This document shows positions 8,438 to 18,490 of a stretch of 64,000 bases of DNA, piece after piece. Position 1 is the stretch's first letter; each line of letters opens with the position of its first letter. The DNA lies in contig JAFXPK010000042.1 of NCBI GenBank assembly GCA_017527905.1, forward strand, positions 28,059-92,058, in the 5' to 3' direction. The notes beneath the pieces are model-generated. The model had not been told where the DNA came from and made no database searches. It saw only the letters and a program-made list of their open reading frames with translations. The DNA comes from Paludibacteraceae bacterium. GTDB taxonomy: Bacteria > Bacteroidota > Bacteroidia > Bacteroidales > Paludibacteraceae. The translations under genes were made by a program, and so were the position numbers.

Positions 8438-11400
8438 TTATTGTCGGAAATAAACGACCTCGATAGTACCCTTGAACCTGACGCCATTGATTACCGCATC
8501 GTAGAAGAAGACACCTGGGTCAACCATTCTACCATTGTAATCGGAGCCATTCCAACCGTTCGTACCCTCAAATATCTTTTGTCCATAACGATCGAAGATA
8601 GTCACCTGACGTCTCTCCAAGAAGATATCGTTGAGACCATCCTTACGGAACGGTGTAAAGGCGGTCGGAACACGGGTCAACACATCGATATTATACAAAT
8701 TGGATAGAACTGCAGGGCAAACGCCATCGCCCACCAAAACATAATACTTAGAAGAATCCGTAGGGAAGAATGGGTAATAAGTGTGGAGTTCCTCAAAGTC
8801 CCTATACAAGATGGAATCCTGCATTTCTTCGCTCACCGGAGTCAACATATTACCATCCTTGTCATAAGTGGTCGACTCGCCATCGAACCCATTCAGAACC
8901 TTATACCAAGAATAGAACACCGGTTGGTAATGATGCGTGTTGACAGACAATACAACCTCATCACCGATGTAGCAACGAGTAACACCCAACGGATTAGTCG
9001 TCAATACCAACGAATCACGAACGAAACGCTCATGCATGACAAGCAAAACGCTGTCACGTCTGAACACCTTGTAGTCACGCCAAGCGTTCAGATTATCCAC
9101 AGAACCCACTAACCGCAAGCTATCCTCGAGCGTGAGCACGTCTTCCTCACAAGGAGTGAAGATGCTATTGTAACTGGTCGTACGTCCACAAGAGTTCTCG
9201 GCGAAATAGTAAGCCGGAATCTGAGGCTTCGTATAAGGAACTGGGCTATTCGGAACATAATCCGCGGAATCCAAGATCCATCCAACCTTAGTGATTTCAG
9301 AGCCCATAGCCTCAACGCATACAGACGTGATGCTATCCATCGTCCTCAGATTAAGGGAATCATCTTCACAAAGAGGAATGTCACGAGTGAGCATGTTGAT
9401 TCTCGGCTTCTCGTTAATGCTCAAATATGAATAGGCTGTATCGGCGCACTGCGTTGTCGTATCCATAACGACAAAGACATATGTGCCAGTCTGGGAATGT
9501 CTGTTAAGATGAGTCCGTTTGATACGGTTCGCATCGTCAGCAGCCTTGTTATCCGTGTAGAACTTGTTATAGTAAGTAGCCTTGTTATCACTAAACAAAA
9601 TGTTCGAAGGTGAAATGCTCTCCTTGTAACAATCATACACGAACGTACTTGGAATCGAACGGATCTTACCATTCGTCTCGATCATCACGTAACCGGAAGC
9701 GAAACGCACATCCTGAGACCACAGATCGATATAAGTGGAGTCGTTCTCCCTACATATGGTAAGGTCGTTGGCCGCCAATGAAACGACATTCTTCGGCTTC
9801 ATGACACGGGCGAACATCTTGATACTATCCCTGTTACCACACTTATCGGCGGAATAGATCCAAACGTCAGTGTCTTCCGTAATCACGACACCTGGAGAAG
9901 GCACTTGCCAAAGGGTGATGTCATCCGTCTCCGTACATTCATCCTGTACATAGTTCCTGAACTTCGTATACAAAGGAGGCACAGTCATAGTACATTTCTT
10001 GATGTTCGAAGCAAGAACCGTATCCTTAAAGTTATCAGGCAATACGAACCTAGGAGCGACTGAATCCACCACAAGGACAACCTGAACCATAGGAGCGCTC
10101 TCATTACCGCACTTATCCTTAGCCACCCAAGAACGCCAGATTGTGTAGTTGTTGTAAGAACAATCATGGATATCCTCAGAACGGTTCTTCTGGACAGACT
10201 TGATGATCTCAATCTCCTCTTTCATAGAGCAATTATCCGTAGCGTCGATTGCTACATCCTCCATCTGAAGAGCGACCTCAATCAGAGAATCCTGATCACA
10301 TGCGATCTTAATGGTATCCAAATGCGTTAGGATCACTGGAGGCGTGACATCCTTAATAGTGTACGTCTGGCTACAAGACTCATCCTGGCCACGGATATCG
10401 GAGATATGATATGTACGTACCAACTTATAATCGCAAGGAGCAGATCCTCGCTCAGTCTCCTCATAACGGAAGGAGCCCTCTTGATACTTATGCATTTCAG
10501 AGATATAACCACCCGCACTCAGGAATTCCTCAATTGACGCATAAGGAGTCGGAATCTCACCGTAGCACTCGTAATTAACTGTAGTGTCAATAGGAGGACA
10601 ATCAATGATGATACGGATCATATCCACGATGTCGACAACCTGATGGCAGACAACCGTATCCCCGAACAAATAGCGGAATTTCCAATAGACAGTCGTAGGA
10701 CCAATCTGATAATCGGCCAAGCTATCCAATCCGTCGGAACGGGAGAATTCTATCGTCGCAGCGTGACAATTGTCGATTGTGATTTCAGGCTTCTCAAGGC
10801 CTTTCAAACGGACTTCCTCCGCTGTCGCATATCTCTTCTCCATCAACTCAAGACTTATAGTATCCTTCAATGTGGAGCAATCGAACAACTTCGTCTTCAA
10901 GTTCACATTCATTTCGCAGGAATCCTTCATGATTCCCCTCTTGTCAATGAAGATCCACCTGATATTGGTTACGCCAAGAGGGAAGTCCTGAGAGTTCCAA
11001 ACGATAGGCTTACCAGCATCGTCCACCACAAGTTCTCCATTGTAACGGCGCTCAATGATCGGCACAATGGTATCGTCATCACAGATGTCATAAGCAGTTG
11101 GCGGCGTGATACGATTCATAAGTGTATCCGCATTCATGGAGCACTTGCCTTCCTCCAACTCTATGATAAATGTAGTGTCAGCCGCACAATTCGTCATCTC
11201 AAGTCTAACGGAATCGATGACATCCATATACGACACACAAGAGTCCTGGTTACCCGCTTTATCCGTGAAGAGCCATACGAATTTGTGCACCTCCGTAGGA
11301 TACATGGCCGTCCTAACCTCATCCCCACGGTATACGATGACAGAACTATCCTTTTGCTTAACGTAAGCTATCAATTCAGGGTATAACGTACCATCGCAGG

Positions 11401-14400
11401 CATCCCAAACCGAAAGTTCCGGCAAGCGGAGCGAATCATATGGTATCATACACTCTTTCGCATAAACCGACATCTCAGGATCCTTACATACAGAATCCAA
11501 GATCGGCGGAGTGAGATCCACCACATGCAGAGGCGTGATACAACTATCCAAGTCACCCTTGCCGTTCTCGAAGTAGAAGATCACCTTGTGGTAACCGAGA
11601 GGGAACGAATCCGCCAGACAAGAAGGAAGAGTCTCAGGTTTCATCACCTTCAAAGCCATTCTTTCGATAGTATCCTCAGCGCATACGGTCTCAAACTGGC
11701 CATTGCGATGCTGTACCCTTTTTACCGGCACAGAATCCTTCGACGTGTACGGGATGTTGCATGACAACTCCACGGTTGTACCTGTAGATGAGAACGTGCT
11801 GTCCAAATAGAGGGCACGAACCACCTTGAACGGATAGATTATCGTGTCATAATCCCTAGATAATGCGGCACTGATACCCATATTCTCATACTCGTATGGT
11901 GTACCCGAGCATGCATCATACGTATACTTCGTCTCACAGAAATACTGAACCTTACCATGAGAGATATTGTCAAGTGTGAACGGAGACGGAGCCATACAAT
12001 TCAGCGGATCAACCGGCGTGTTTGGACCAACGTCCGTACATTCCATATCAATCGGAGGATTGGAAGAGATAATCACATTCTGAGTACAGAAAACAGTGTC
12101 ATATCTCTGCGTGTCATAATGGAAGACATCGCTCGTGAATTCATAATACACGGTGGTTATACCGATAGGGAAGCGATGTTTCAGGAACTGCTCCTCTGTA
12201 AGGATGGAATCTACCGCATATGCGACAGAGTCACCTTTGTCGTCCACGCACTTTCCTGTGAAGCTAATCTTAAGCTTCACGTTTCCGCAATACAACGGAT
12301 CAGGCTGAGGGATGGTCAAAAGACCAGCCAACTTATAGTCCGTGTCCGGATTAACGGTTTCCTGAGCTTGTGCGGATGCATATTTATATTCACGATATGG
12401 GTTCTTGTTCACGATACTCCTCAAAGGGTTCTGCAGGCTATCACAATGGAACAGCGGCACACTATCCTCCACATTTACCCTCGTATGGCAATAGCTAGGA
12501 TTACCCGCTGGATCGACAAAATTCCAGAGGATGAATGTGGTACCCACCTCATAATCATCCGTCATGGCTTTATCCATGGAATAATTGGCAGGGTCAAGTC
12601 CCGGATCAAGCATACCATGTTTCATCACTTGAGAACGTCCTGAATAGACGCCCTTCAACATAATGAGCGTATCCTTGAAAGTGAGGTCTTGCAAATACGG
12701 TTCCTTGATATCCAAATCCCTACCCGGACGAGCCACGCAACCATTTTCGGCAGAGACCTTCACATTATAATCCTTCAGCGAATCACAAGCCACGACAGCT
12801 GGGTGCAGATCCTTCACCAACAATGTATAGGAGCAAGAATCCGACTTGCCACAACCGTCCGTCACCGTGATTTTCACATCTCCCTTACCTGAGAATAAGG
12901 TCAGAGCGGTCGCCGGCAAATTTTCCAACTCTATTTTATGCAGCGTATAGGTCGAGTCGAAACTGTGGGTTGTATCGTCCGCCACATAGTGTAAATTCAC
13001 GTGCACAGCCGGATCATCGTCACAACTGGTTTTGAAATAAGGTATCGGCAAGAAGATTGTGGTATCCAATTGCCCCTCATCCAATTCATATTCAGAAGGT
13101 TGCGACAACGAATCACAGTTGACGGATGGAGCATGCGTAGCCTTCATCGTGAACTCGTCACTGACCGATGCCTTACATACGCCATTCACCACCTCCAACG
13201 AAACAGGGAAAGTTCCATCGACCATATTACACAAGGCTTGCTTGTCGTAACCGTCGATATGGATGACACTGTCGCTCGTCATTGTGGCGCCAGTGAAATT
13301 CCATGTGTAACCAGCCACTTTCCGATAACCCTCCAATAAGATGGTATCCGAAGATGTAGCCGCGCATATCGTGTCCTCACCACGCTTCGTGGTGAAATTC
13401 AAACCTGAGACATCCGGCTGATCGTAGATCCACACATCGAAGCTATCCTTACTTTCATAGGTTTGGGAAAGATTACCTTCACTATCCTTAATATGAGAAG
13501 TAACGAACAACCTATACGGGACATTCGGGGAATAAGAGCTACTTAATTTCGCACCCTGCCCGACGTTTACATATGCAGAATCACCGCTAGGGACAACGCT
13601 TAACGATACATTTGTCGAATTTTCATCCTCACCATTCGGATACTCCAACCACCATTTATATGAATAGTCTTCGCCATTCTCCCTTATCCACTCCAATACG
13701 GACTGATCCTTCAACCAATAACGCTGGCTATGAGGATAACTGACAGCACAAATATTCTCTCCACCCACACCAGGGCCGACAGAACCACAAATCTTACCTC
13801 CTAACGCAAAATTGACGTAGTCTTTCGGGTTGTTGGCATCCGCCACACCATAGTAGAACACTCCTTTTTCCTTGATTGAAATATACGCCCGTTGTCTCTT
13901 ACCATATTGATCCAACTCATAAGTGACCTCATCGGAAGGTATCTCCCTTCCGTTTGTATATGTTCCATCCGGATATTTATACCATACGTAATTCGCACCA
14001 TGCGGGAAACCCTCCGTATTTACAACAATATCTTCTCCCACACAAGCGATTCGAGGTTCCATACAAACACCAGCCACCTCGGCACTAATGTAATCTATCG
14101 CCAATCTCGCACATCTAGGGAACTGTTCAAAACGAGGCTTAAATCCATAATCAACAGGTCCATCCATTGGGATGTCACCATAGTATGTCATTTCGAAACG
14201 GAATATATTTAACTGACCCTTACGATACGAATTAGCGATTCGGGCTCCATACTTAAACGACGTATTATCATTATTAGATGAAACCGTTTCTCTATCAATT
14301 AACACTTCACCTGTCAAATCATTATAAATCGATATTTCCAACACATCCCTAGACTTCGTTCCCTGATCGGTTCGCGCATACATCTTCGCTTCCGGATCCC

Positions 14401-15190
14401 AATCACAACCAGGACCTGCAGGGACTATCATATAAAAACGAGTGGTAAAACGATATGACTTGCCACCATATGTTTCGCGAGGAAATCCCAATCTAAATGG
14501 AGAACAATTCACATAAGGCTCCACAACATAGAAATTATTCTGCGGACTTTTGATACTGAGTTCCACGCCCAAATCGCTTTGTTTAACAATCCTACCCTCA
14601 GGACCAGCCTCTTCCGGATTAGAATTTCTCGTGAACGATATCCCTTGCTCGTAAAAATATTGTTCCAAACAACTATTTGGAATGTTATACCAATCTGAAC
14701 TGGACATGGAAGTGCATCCTGATTTTAAATTAAAGTCAGTGCCTCGATAATACTCTCCCGTGGATGTTTGGTGACAATCCTTGATATTACACACTGATTT
14801 CTGAGCAATCATCGCACTTACCGAATCGCAAAAATGCACATTCTTCTCATCATTCACCGCATTCGCAACAACTTTCACATACAATGGCGTCTGTCCCATC
14901 GAAAGCGTATTGGAAGGGTAAATTCGTTTCCCCCTCGACACCCAATCAATCCCATTCGAGGAAACATACCAATCGTACGTAAGGAACAAGGAGTCGGACT
15001 CGTTCACATGCATTCCCATCATTTCAAACGCAATAGGATCTTTCGGGCATGCCTCCACCGTGTTGTTAGTAGAGAGGTACGCACCCACAAACGGATCCGC
15101 TATACTCTGCGCCGACACGCACAAAGGGAAGAAAAGGGTGCAAAGAAGCAGCGTCAACTTTTTCAACCCCCTATCAATATTCGAGTTCAT
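8438..15190 (-). CDS. Giant secreted HYR-like repeat protein with type B T9SS sorting domain
   Basis: 2250 residues from Met at 15190, which is followed by an arginine/lysine-rich start and a clean signal peptide ending CVSAQS; an in-frame extension to 15247 has no signal-peptide logic. After an N-terminal region with Ig-like and jelly-roll-like character (about 25-650), the protein carries roughly ten modules of 100-170 residues with a recurring pattern: 'D..GN...C...V.V.D...P...C', typical of HYR-type domains, each with conserved cysteines. The last ~80 residues (VPTAFTPFRKDGLNDIF, FDRYGQKIFEG, GVFFYD) are the gliding-motility-associated C-terminal domain that directs type IX secretion and surface attachment (type B signal). 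Likely an adhesin-like or structural surface protein. No enzyme domain recognised. It is transcribed alone, with its own terminator at 8389. Confidence 0.88.
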   Translation of the reverse strand: MNSNIDRGLKKLTLLLCTLFFPLCVSAQSIADPFVGAYLSTNNTVEACPKDPIAFEMMGMHVNESDSLFLTYDWYVSSNGIDWVSRGKRIYPSNTLSMGQTPLYVKVVANAVNDEKNVHFCDSVSAMIAQKSVCNIKDCHQTSTGEYYRGTDFNLKSGCTSMSSSDWYNIPNSCLEQYFYEQGISFTRNSNPEEAGPEGRIVKQSDLGVELSIKSPQNNFYVVEPYVNCSPFRLGFPRETYGGKSYRFTTRFYMIVPAGPGCDWDPEAKMYARTDQGTKSRDVLEISIYNDLTGEVLIDRETVSSNNDNTSFKYGARIANSYRKGQLNIFRFEMTYYGDIPMDGPVDYGFKPRFEQFPRCARLAIDYISAEVAGVCMEPRIACVGEDIVVNTEGFPHGANYVWYKYPDGTYTNGREIPSDEVTYELDQYGKRQRAYISIKEKGVFYYGVADANNPKDYVNFALGGKICGSVGPGVGGENICAVSYPHSQRYWLKDQSVLEWIRENGEDYSYKWWLEYPNGEDENSTNVSLSVVPSGDSAYVNVGQGAKLSSSYSPNVPYRLFVTSHIKDSEGNLSQTYESKDSFDVWIYDQPDVSGLNFTTKRGEDTICAATSSDTILLEGYRKVAGYTWNFTGATMTSDSVIHIDGYDKQALCNMVDGTFPVSLEVVNGVCKASVSDEFTMKATHAPSVNCDSLSQPSEYELDEGQLDTTIFLPIPYFKTSCDDDPAVHVNLHYVADDTTHSFDSTYTLHKIELENLPATALTLFSGKGDVKITVTDGCGKSDSCSYTLLVKDLHPAVVACDSLKDYNVKVSAENGCVARPGRDLDIKEPYLQDLTFKDTLIMLKGVYSGRSQVMKHGMLDPGLDPANYSMDKAMTDDYEVGTTFILWNFVDPAGNPSYCHTRVNVEDSVPLFHCDSLQNPLRSIVNKNPYREYKYASAQAQETVNPDTDYKLAGLLTIPQPDPLYCGNVKLKISFTGKCVDDKGDSVAYAVDSILTEEQFLKHRFPIGITTVYYEFTSDVFHYDTQRYDTVFCTQNVIISSNPPIDMECTDVGPNTPVDPLNCMAPSPFTLDNISHGKVQYFCETKYTYDACSGTPYEYENMGISAALSRDYDTIIYPFKVVRALYLDSTFSSTGTTVELSCNIPYTSKDSVPVKRVQHRNGQFETVCAEDTIERMALKVMKPETLPSCLADSFPLGYHKVIFYFENGKGDLDSCITPLHVVDLTPPILDSVCKDPEMSVYAKECMIPYDSLRLPELSVWDACDGTLYPELIAYVKQKDSSVIVYRGDEVRTAMYPTEVHKFVWLFTDKAGNQDSCVSYMDVIDSVRLEMTNCAADTTFIIELEEGKCSMNADTLMNRITPPTAYDICDDDTIVPIIERRYNGELVVDDAGKPIVWNSQDFPLGVTNIRWIFIDKRGIMKDSCEMNVNLKTKLFDCSTLKDTISLELMEKRYATAEEVRLKGLEKPEITIDNCHAATIEFSRSDGLDSLADYQIGPTTVYWKFRYLFGDTVVCHQVVDIVDMIRIIIDCPPIDTTVNYECYGEIPTPYASIEEFLSAGGYISEMHKYQEGSFRYEETERGSAPCDYKLVRTYHISDIRGQDESCSQTYTIKDVTPPVILTHLDTIKIACDQDSLIEVALQMEDVAIDATDNCSMKEEIEIIKSVQKNRSEDIHDCSYNNYTIWRSWVAKDKCGNESAPMVQVVLVVDSVAPRFVLPDNFKDTVLASNIKKCTMTVPPLYTKFRNYVQDECTETDDITLWQVPSPGVVITEDTDVWIYSADKCGNRDSIKMFARVMKPKNVVSLAANDLTICRENDSTYIDLWSQDVRFASGYVMIETNGKIRSIPSTFVYDCYKESISPSNILFSDNKATYYNKFYTDNKAADDANRIKRTHLNRHSQTGTYVFVVMDTTTQCADTAYSYLSINEKPRINMLTRDIPLCEDDSLNLRTMDSITSVCVEAMGSEITKVGWILDSADYVPNSPVPYTKPQIPAYYFAENSCGRTTSYNSIFTPCEEDVLTLEDSLRLVGSVDNLNAWRDYKVFRRDSVLLVMHERFVRDSLVLTTNPLGVTRCYIGDEVVLSVNTHHYQPVFYSWYKVLNGFDGESTTYDKDGNMLTPVSEEMQDSILYRDFEELHTYYPFFPTDSSKYYVLVGDGVCPAVLSNLYNIDVLTRVPTAFTPFRKDGLNDIFLERRQVTIFDRYGQKIFEGTNGWNGSDYNGRMVDPGVFFYDAVINGVRFKGTIEVVYFRQ

Positions 15191-15442
15191 TATATAACAA
15201 TTTAAATTACTCATTACAAGATATATATTAAATACAACTGTTTTCACGACATATAAAATTCAAATCATCATTCATGCTAAATTAAAGTGTATTTGTTCTA
15301 ATATCATTCTATGTTTTTCTCCACAACTCGTCATCACCAAGAAACATACTCAATACTATACAACAATTCTTTCTTTTAACACATACAAATACGTTCAATG
15401 AATCTGAAGCCTTCGCACAGAAAATCAAACTCTATACCGCAA

Positions 15443-15450
15443 CAAAATTA
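15443..15450 (-). promoter_or_regulatory. Possible -7 element of the giant surface protein gene
   Basis: Minus-strand TAATTTTG fits TAnnTTTG; a TTTA at the -33 position lies 19 nt upstream. If used, the 5' leader would be about 245 nt. The 15191-15582 gap is otherwise AT-rich with no gene that I can see. Confidence 0.35.
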
Positions 15451-15576
15451 AACTAAATTTTTCTATTTGTAAATAAATCCTAAAAAAATAGCGCAAAAAA
15501 AGATTATTTTTCGCCTTCTAACCCGCAAATATGTGTTCTATAACATATTAAAAATACTTTTCCGCAAACAGAACAT

Positions 15577-15617
15577 CAAGAAAAACGGGAGGAGAGGAAT
15601 GATTCTCCCCTCCCGTT
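15577..15617 (-). terminator. glyS terminator
   Basis: AACGGGAGG (15584-15592) pairs with CCTCCCGTT (15609-15617) and the stem extends with one mismatch to about 15 bp. The minus strand continues with TTTTTCTTG. It lies 14 nt after the glyS stop. Confidence 0.8.
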
Positions 15618-15630
15618 ATCTTTAGGAACA

Positions 15631-17184
15631 TCAATCCTGCTCCATCATTTTTTTGAAAAGATTACGCATATTGACCGCCTCACCAATGATTTTGTGCAAG
15701 TCCGACACTTTCACGCGGTCCTGCTTCATCGTGTCGCGGTAACGGAGCGTAACCGTATCATCCTCCAATGTCTGATGGTCTACCGTCACGCAGAACGGAG
15801 TACCAATGGCGTCTTGGCGGCGATAACGCTTGCCGATAGTGTCTTTCTCCTCGTAAGCGCAACGGTAATCGAACTTCAGCTCGTTCATGATCTCCGTGGC
15901 CTTCTCAGGAAGACCTTCCTTCTTCAGCAACGGAAGGACAGCACATTTCACTGGAGCCAAAGCCGGTGGCAACGAAAGGACAACCCTCTTGTCGCCTCCC
16001 TCCAACTGTTCCTCCTTGTACGAAGCAGCCATGACGGAGAGGAACATACGGTCCACACCGATGGACGTCTCGATCACGTAAGGAATATATGACTTGTTCT
16101 CCTCTGGATCGAAGTACTCCAACTTCTTTCCGGAGAATTGTCCATGACGTGACAAATCCCAGTTCGTACGGGAGTGGATACCCTCCACCTCCTTGAATCC
16201 GAAAGGCATGAGAAACTCGATGTCGGTAGCCGCATTGGCGTAGTGAGCCAACTTGTCGTGATCGTGGTAACGATACTTCTCGTCGCCCAAACCAAGCGCC
16301 TTGTGCCACTTCAGGCGGAACGCCTTCCAATGTTTGAACCACTCCATCTCCGTACCCGGCTTGCAGAAGAACTGCATCTCCATCTGCTCGAACTCACGCA
16401 TACGGAAAATGAACTGTCGTGCCACGATCTCGTTACGGAAAGCCTTACCAATCTGGGCGATACCGAAAGGCACCTTCATTCTACCCGTCTTCTGTACGTT
16501 CAGGAAGTTGGTGAAGATACCCTGGCAAGTCTCAGGACGCAAATAGATGGACATGGTGTTGTCCGCAGTGGAACCCACCTCCGTCTTGAACATCAAGTTG
16601 AACTGTTTCACATCCGTCCAGTTCTTCGTGCCACTGATCGGACAAACGATTTCCTCGTCAAGGATGATTTGCTTCAACTCGTCCAAATTATTGTCGTTCA
16701 AGGCCTTGGAGAAACGCTCGTGAAGTGCATCACGTTTTTGGATATGCTCCATCACCCTAGGGTTCGTTGATTTGAATTTCTCCTCATCAAACGCATCGCC
16801 GAACTTCTTGGCAGCCTTCTCGACCTCCTTGTTGATTTTCTCGTCATACTTGGCGATTTGGTCCTCGATAAGGACATCCGCACGATAACGTTTCTTGGAA
16901 TCGCGGTTGTCGATCAACGGGTCATTGAACGCATCCACGTGACCGGAAGCCTTCCAAGTAGTAGGTTCCATAAAAATAGCGGCGTCGATACCGACGATAT
17001 TTTGGTGGAGCAACGTCATGCTATCCCACCAATACTTTTTAATGTTGTTCTTCAACTCGACACCATTCTGACCATAGTCATAGACGGCGGCCAATCCGCC
17101 ATATATTTCGCTTGAAGGGAAAACAAAACCGTATTCCTTACAGTGCGAAACCAACTGTTTAAAAACTTCTTCCTGTGAAGCCAT
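15631..17184 (-). CDS. glyS: Glycine--tRNA ligase, homodimeric class II
   Basis: Charges tRNA-Gly. 517 residues, the single-chain (alpha-2, eukaryote/archaea-like) form used by Bacteroidetes rather than the GlyQ/GlyS tetramer. Class II motifs: motif 1 near GGLAAVYDYGQNG, motif 2 FRNEIVARQFIFRMREFEQ, motif 3 in the SIGVDRMFL helix region, and the C-terminal anticodon-binding domain after about residue 400 (APVKCAVLPLLKKEGLP). It lies 40 nt downstream of the cyclophilin gene on the same strand with no terminator between, so the two are probably one transcript. Its terminator is at 15577. Some annotators use the symbol glyQS. Confidence 0.97.
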   Translation of the reverse strand: MASQEEVFKQLVSHCKEYGFVFPSSEIYGGLAAVYDYGQNGVELKNNIKKYWWDSMTLLHQNIVGIDAAIFMEPTTWKASGHVDAFNDPLIDNRDSKKRYRADVLIEDQIAKYDEKINKEVEKAAKKFGDAFDEEKFKSTNPRVMEHIQKRDALHERFSKALNDNNLDELKQIILDEEIVCPISGTKNWTDVKQFNLMFKTEVGSTADNTMSIYLRPETCQGIFTNFLNVQKTGRMKVPFGIAQIGKAFRNEIVARQFIFRMREFEQMEMQFFCKPGTEMEWFKHWKAFRLKWHKALGLGDEKYRYHDHDKLAHYANAATDIEFLMPFGFKEVEGIHSRTNWDLSRHGQFSGKKLEYFDPEENKSYIPYVIETSIGVDRMFLSVMAASYKEEQLEGGDKRVVLSLPPALAPVKCAVLPLLKKEGLPEKATEIMNELKFDYRCAYEEKDTIGKRYRRQDAIGTPFCVTVDHQTLEDDTVTLRYRDTMKQDRVKVSDLHKIIGEAVNMRNLFKKMMEQD

Positions 17185-17224
17185 TACCTTTATGTATTAT
17201 AAATTAATATCCATTTTGAACAAA

Positions 17225-18037
17225 TCACTTCAGGACCTCAACCTTCATCTTGACATCCTGCAACGGTCTGTCGCCAGGAGCCGTCTTGACAGCAGCGATC
17301 GCATCGATGACCTCAAGGCCTTCGACCACCTCACCGAACACAGTGTATTCGTTATCCAAGAACGGGGTTCCCCCTATCGTCTTATAGTCTTTCCTCATCT
17401 CCTCAGGCATTTTCGCGCCAGTTTTACCGGCGAACTCCTTCTCCAACTGCGCCAATATTTCCGTCTGCAGTTTTTGGAGGCCTTCCTGATCCTTCGCGAT
17501 TCGAAGCTTCTTCACCTCATCATTCCTCTGGTTGACGATTTGGTAGAAACGAGCCTCTTTCTCCTTATTAATAGACATATTCTCCATTTGGTTCAGCTTG
17601 GAATCATCCAACTTATCACCCTGCACGATGTAGAACTGGCAACCCGAAGAGCGCTTCTCCGGATTCACCTGGTCGCCTTGACGGGCGGCAGCCAACGCAC
17701 CTTTCTTATGATAATATTTTGGATAAACGAACTCCGCCGGGATCGTGTAGCCCACATCACCAGCGCCCAACTGCTTGGAAGCCGGAGCATTCTTCGACTC
17801 CGGGTCACCGCCCTGAATCATAAAGCCTTTGATGACACGATGGAACAATAAGCCATCATAAAAACCTTTTTGCGCCAACTTAATAAAATTGTCACGATGT
17901 TGCGGAGTCTCATTGTACAACTTAACTTTCATACTACCATAATCAGTAGTAATCAAGACCATAGTCTCCTTATCTTCAGCATGTACCGTCATAAAAAATA
18001 GAGTCAATAAAAATGTTACTATCAAGTTTTTTCTCAT
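17225..18037 (-). CDS. Exported cyclophilin-type peptidyl-prolyl isomerase
   Basis: Catalyses cis-trans isomerisation of X-Pro bonds during folding of envelope proteins. 270 residues: signal peptide (1-20, ending TVHAED), then cyclophilin fold with the FHRVIKGFMIQGGD motif containing the catalytic Arg, QFYIVQGD, and a C-terminal NEYTVFGEVVEGLEVID. Between them (about 150-215) is a charged helical insertion rich in K/E/Q, common in Bacteroidetes cyclophilins and absent from the E. coli type. Promoter boxes at 18058-18088. First gene of a likely two-gene transcript with glyS. Confidence 0.93.
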   Translation of the reverse strand: MRKNLIVTFLLTLFFMTVHAEDKETMVLITTDYGSMKVKLYNETPQHRDNFIKLAQKGFYDGLLFHRVIKGFMIQGGDPESKNAPASKQLGAGDVGYTIPAEFVYPKYYHKKGALAAARQGDQVNPEKRSSGCQFYIVQGDKLDDSKLNQMENMSINKEKEARFYQIVNQRNDEVKKLRIAKDQEGLQKLQTEILAQLEKEFAGKTGAKMPEEMRKDYKTIGGTPFLDNEYTVFGEVVEGLEVIDAIAAVKTAPGDRPLQDVKMKVEVLK

Positions 18038-18057
18038 AAGCGCAAAATTTTATTTCA

Positions 18058-18088
18058 CAAAAATACGAATAATGTTTTTCTGTACAAA
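18058..18088 (-). promoter_or_regulatory. Promoter of the cyclophilin-glyS transcript
   Basis: On the minus strand, -33 TTTG (18088-18085), 19-nt spacer, -7 TATTTTTG (18065-18058). Matches the Bacteroidetes sigma consensus in both boxes and spacing. It lies next to the divergent bL31 promoter. Confidence 0.7.
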
Positions 18089-18096
18089 AAATTTTG

Positions 18097-18104
18097 TAAT
18101 TTTG
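18097..18104 (+). promoter_or_regulatory. -7 element of the bL31 gene
   Basis: TAATTTTG fits TAnnTTTG, 59 nt before the start codon. The -33 box is only T-rich. It is back to back with the cyclophilin promoter. Confidence 0.45.
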
Positions 18105-18163
18105 CACCGCAAAAAGCGGGAATATAAATCGAATACAATAATAACTACTAAAAATAAAAGAAA

Positions 18164-18415
18164 ATGAACAAGGAGATTCAACCAGAGAACTATCGTACGG
18201 TGGTGTTCAAGGACTTGTCGAACGGTGACACATTCTTCACCCGTTCTACAGTTAACACAAAAGACACAATCGAAATCGACGGAGAGACATACCCATTGGT
18301 GAAGATAGAAATTTCCAGCTCTTCACACCCTTTCTTCACAGGAAAGGCTAAGATGGTGGATACTGCAGGTCGTGTGGATAAGTTCATGAGCCGCTACGGT
18401 AACCGCAAAAAATAA
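18164..18415 (+). CDS. rpmE: 50S ribosomal protein bL31, type B
   Basis: 83-residue protein of the large ribosomal subunit. The conserved [10 protein letters not shown] and [12 protein letters not shown] motifs identify bL31. The zinc-binding CxxC motif of the C+ form is absent, so this is the zinc-independent (C-minus, type B, also called rpmE2) paralogue. In many bacteria this form replaces the zinc form when zinc is scarce; here no zinc-responsive operator was recognised and it may be the only copy. Monocistronic: -7 box at 18097 and terminator at 18434. Confidence 0.96.
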   Translation: MNKEIQPENYRTVVFKDLSNGDTFFTRSTVNTKDTIEIDGETYPLVKIEISSSSHPFFTGKAKMVDTAGRVDKFMSRYGNRKK

Positions 18416-18433
18416 GATCCGGAGAAAAAAGAC

Positions 18434-18464
18434 AAAGGGTATCGGCATCCGGTACCCTTTTTTT
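18434..18464 (+). terminator. bL31 gene terminator
   Basis: AAAGGGTATC (18434-18443) pairs with GGTACCCTTT (18451-18460; one G-U pair), loop of 7 nt, followed by TTTT. It ends 26 nt before the NAD kinase start. Confidence 0.85.
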
Positions 18465-18490
18465 ATACAATCAACGTCAGCCAACCCAGC

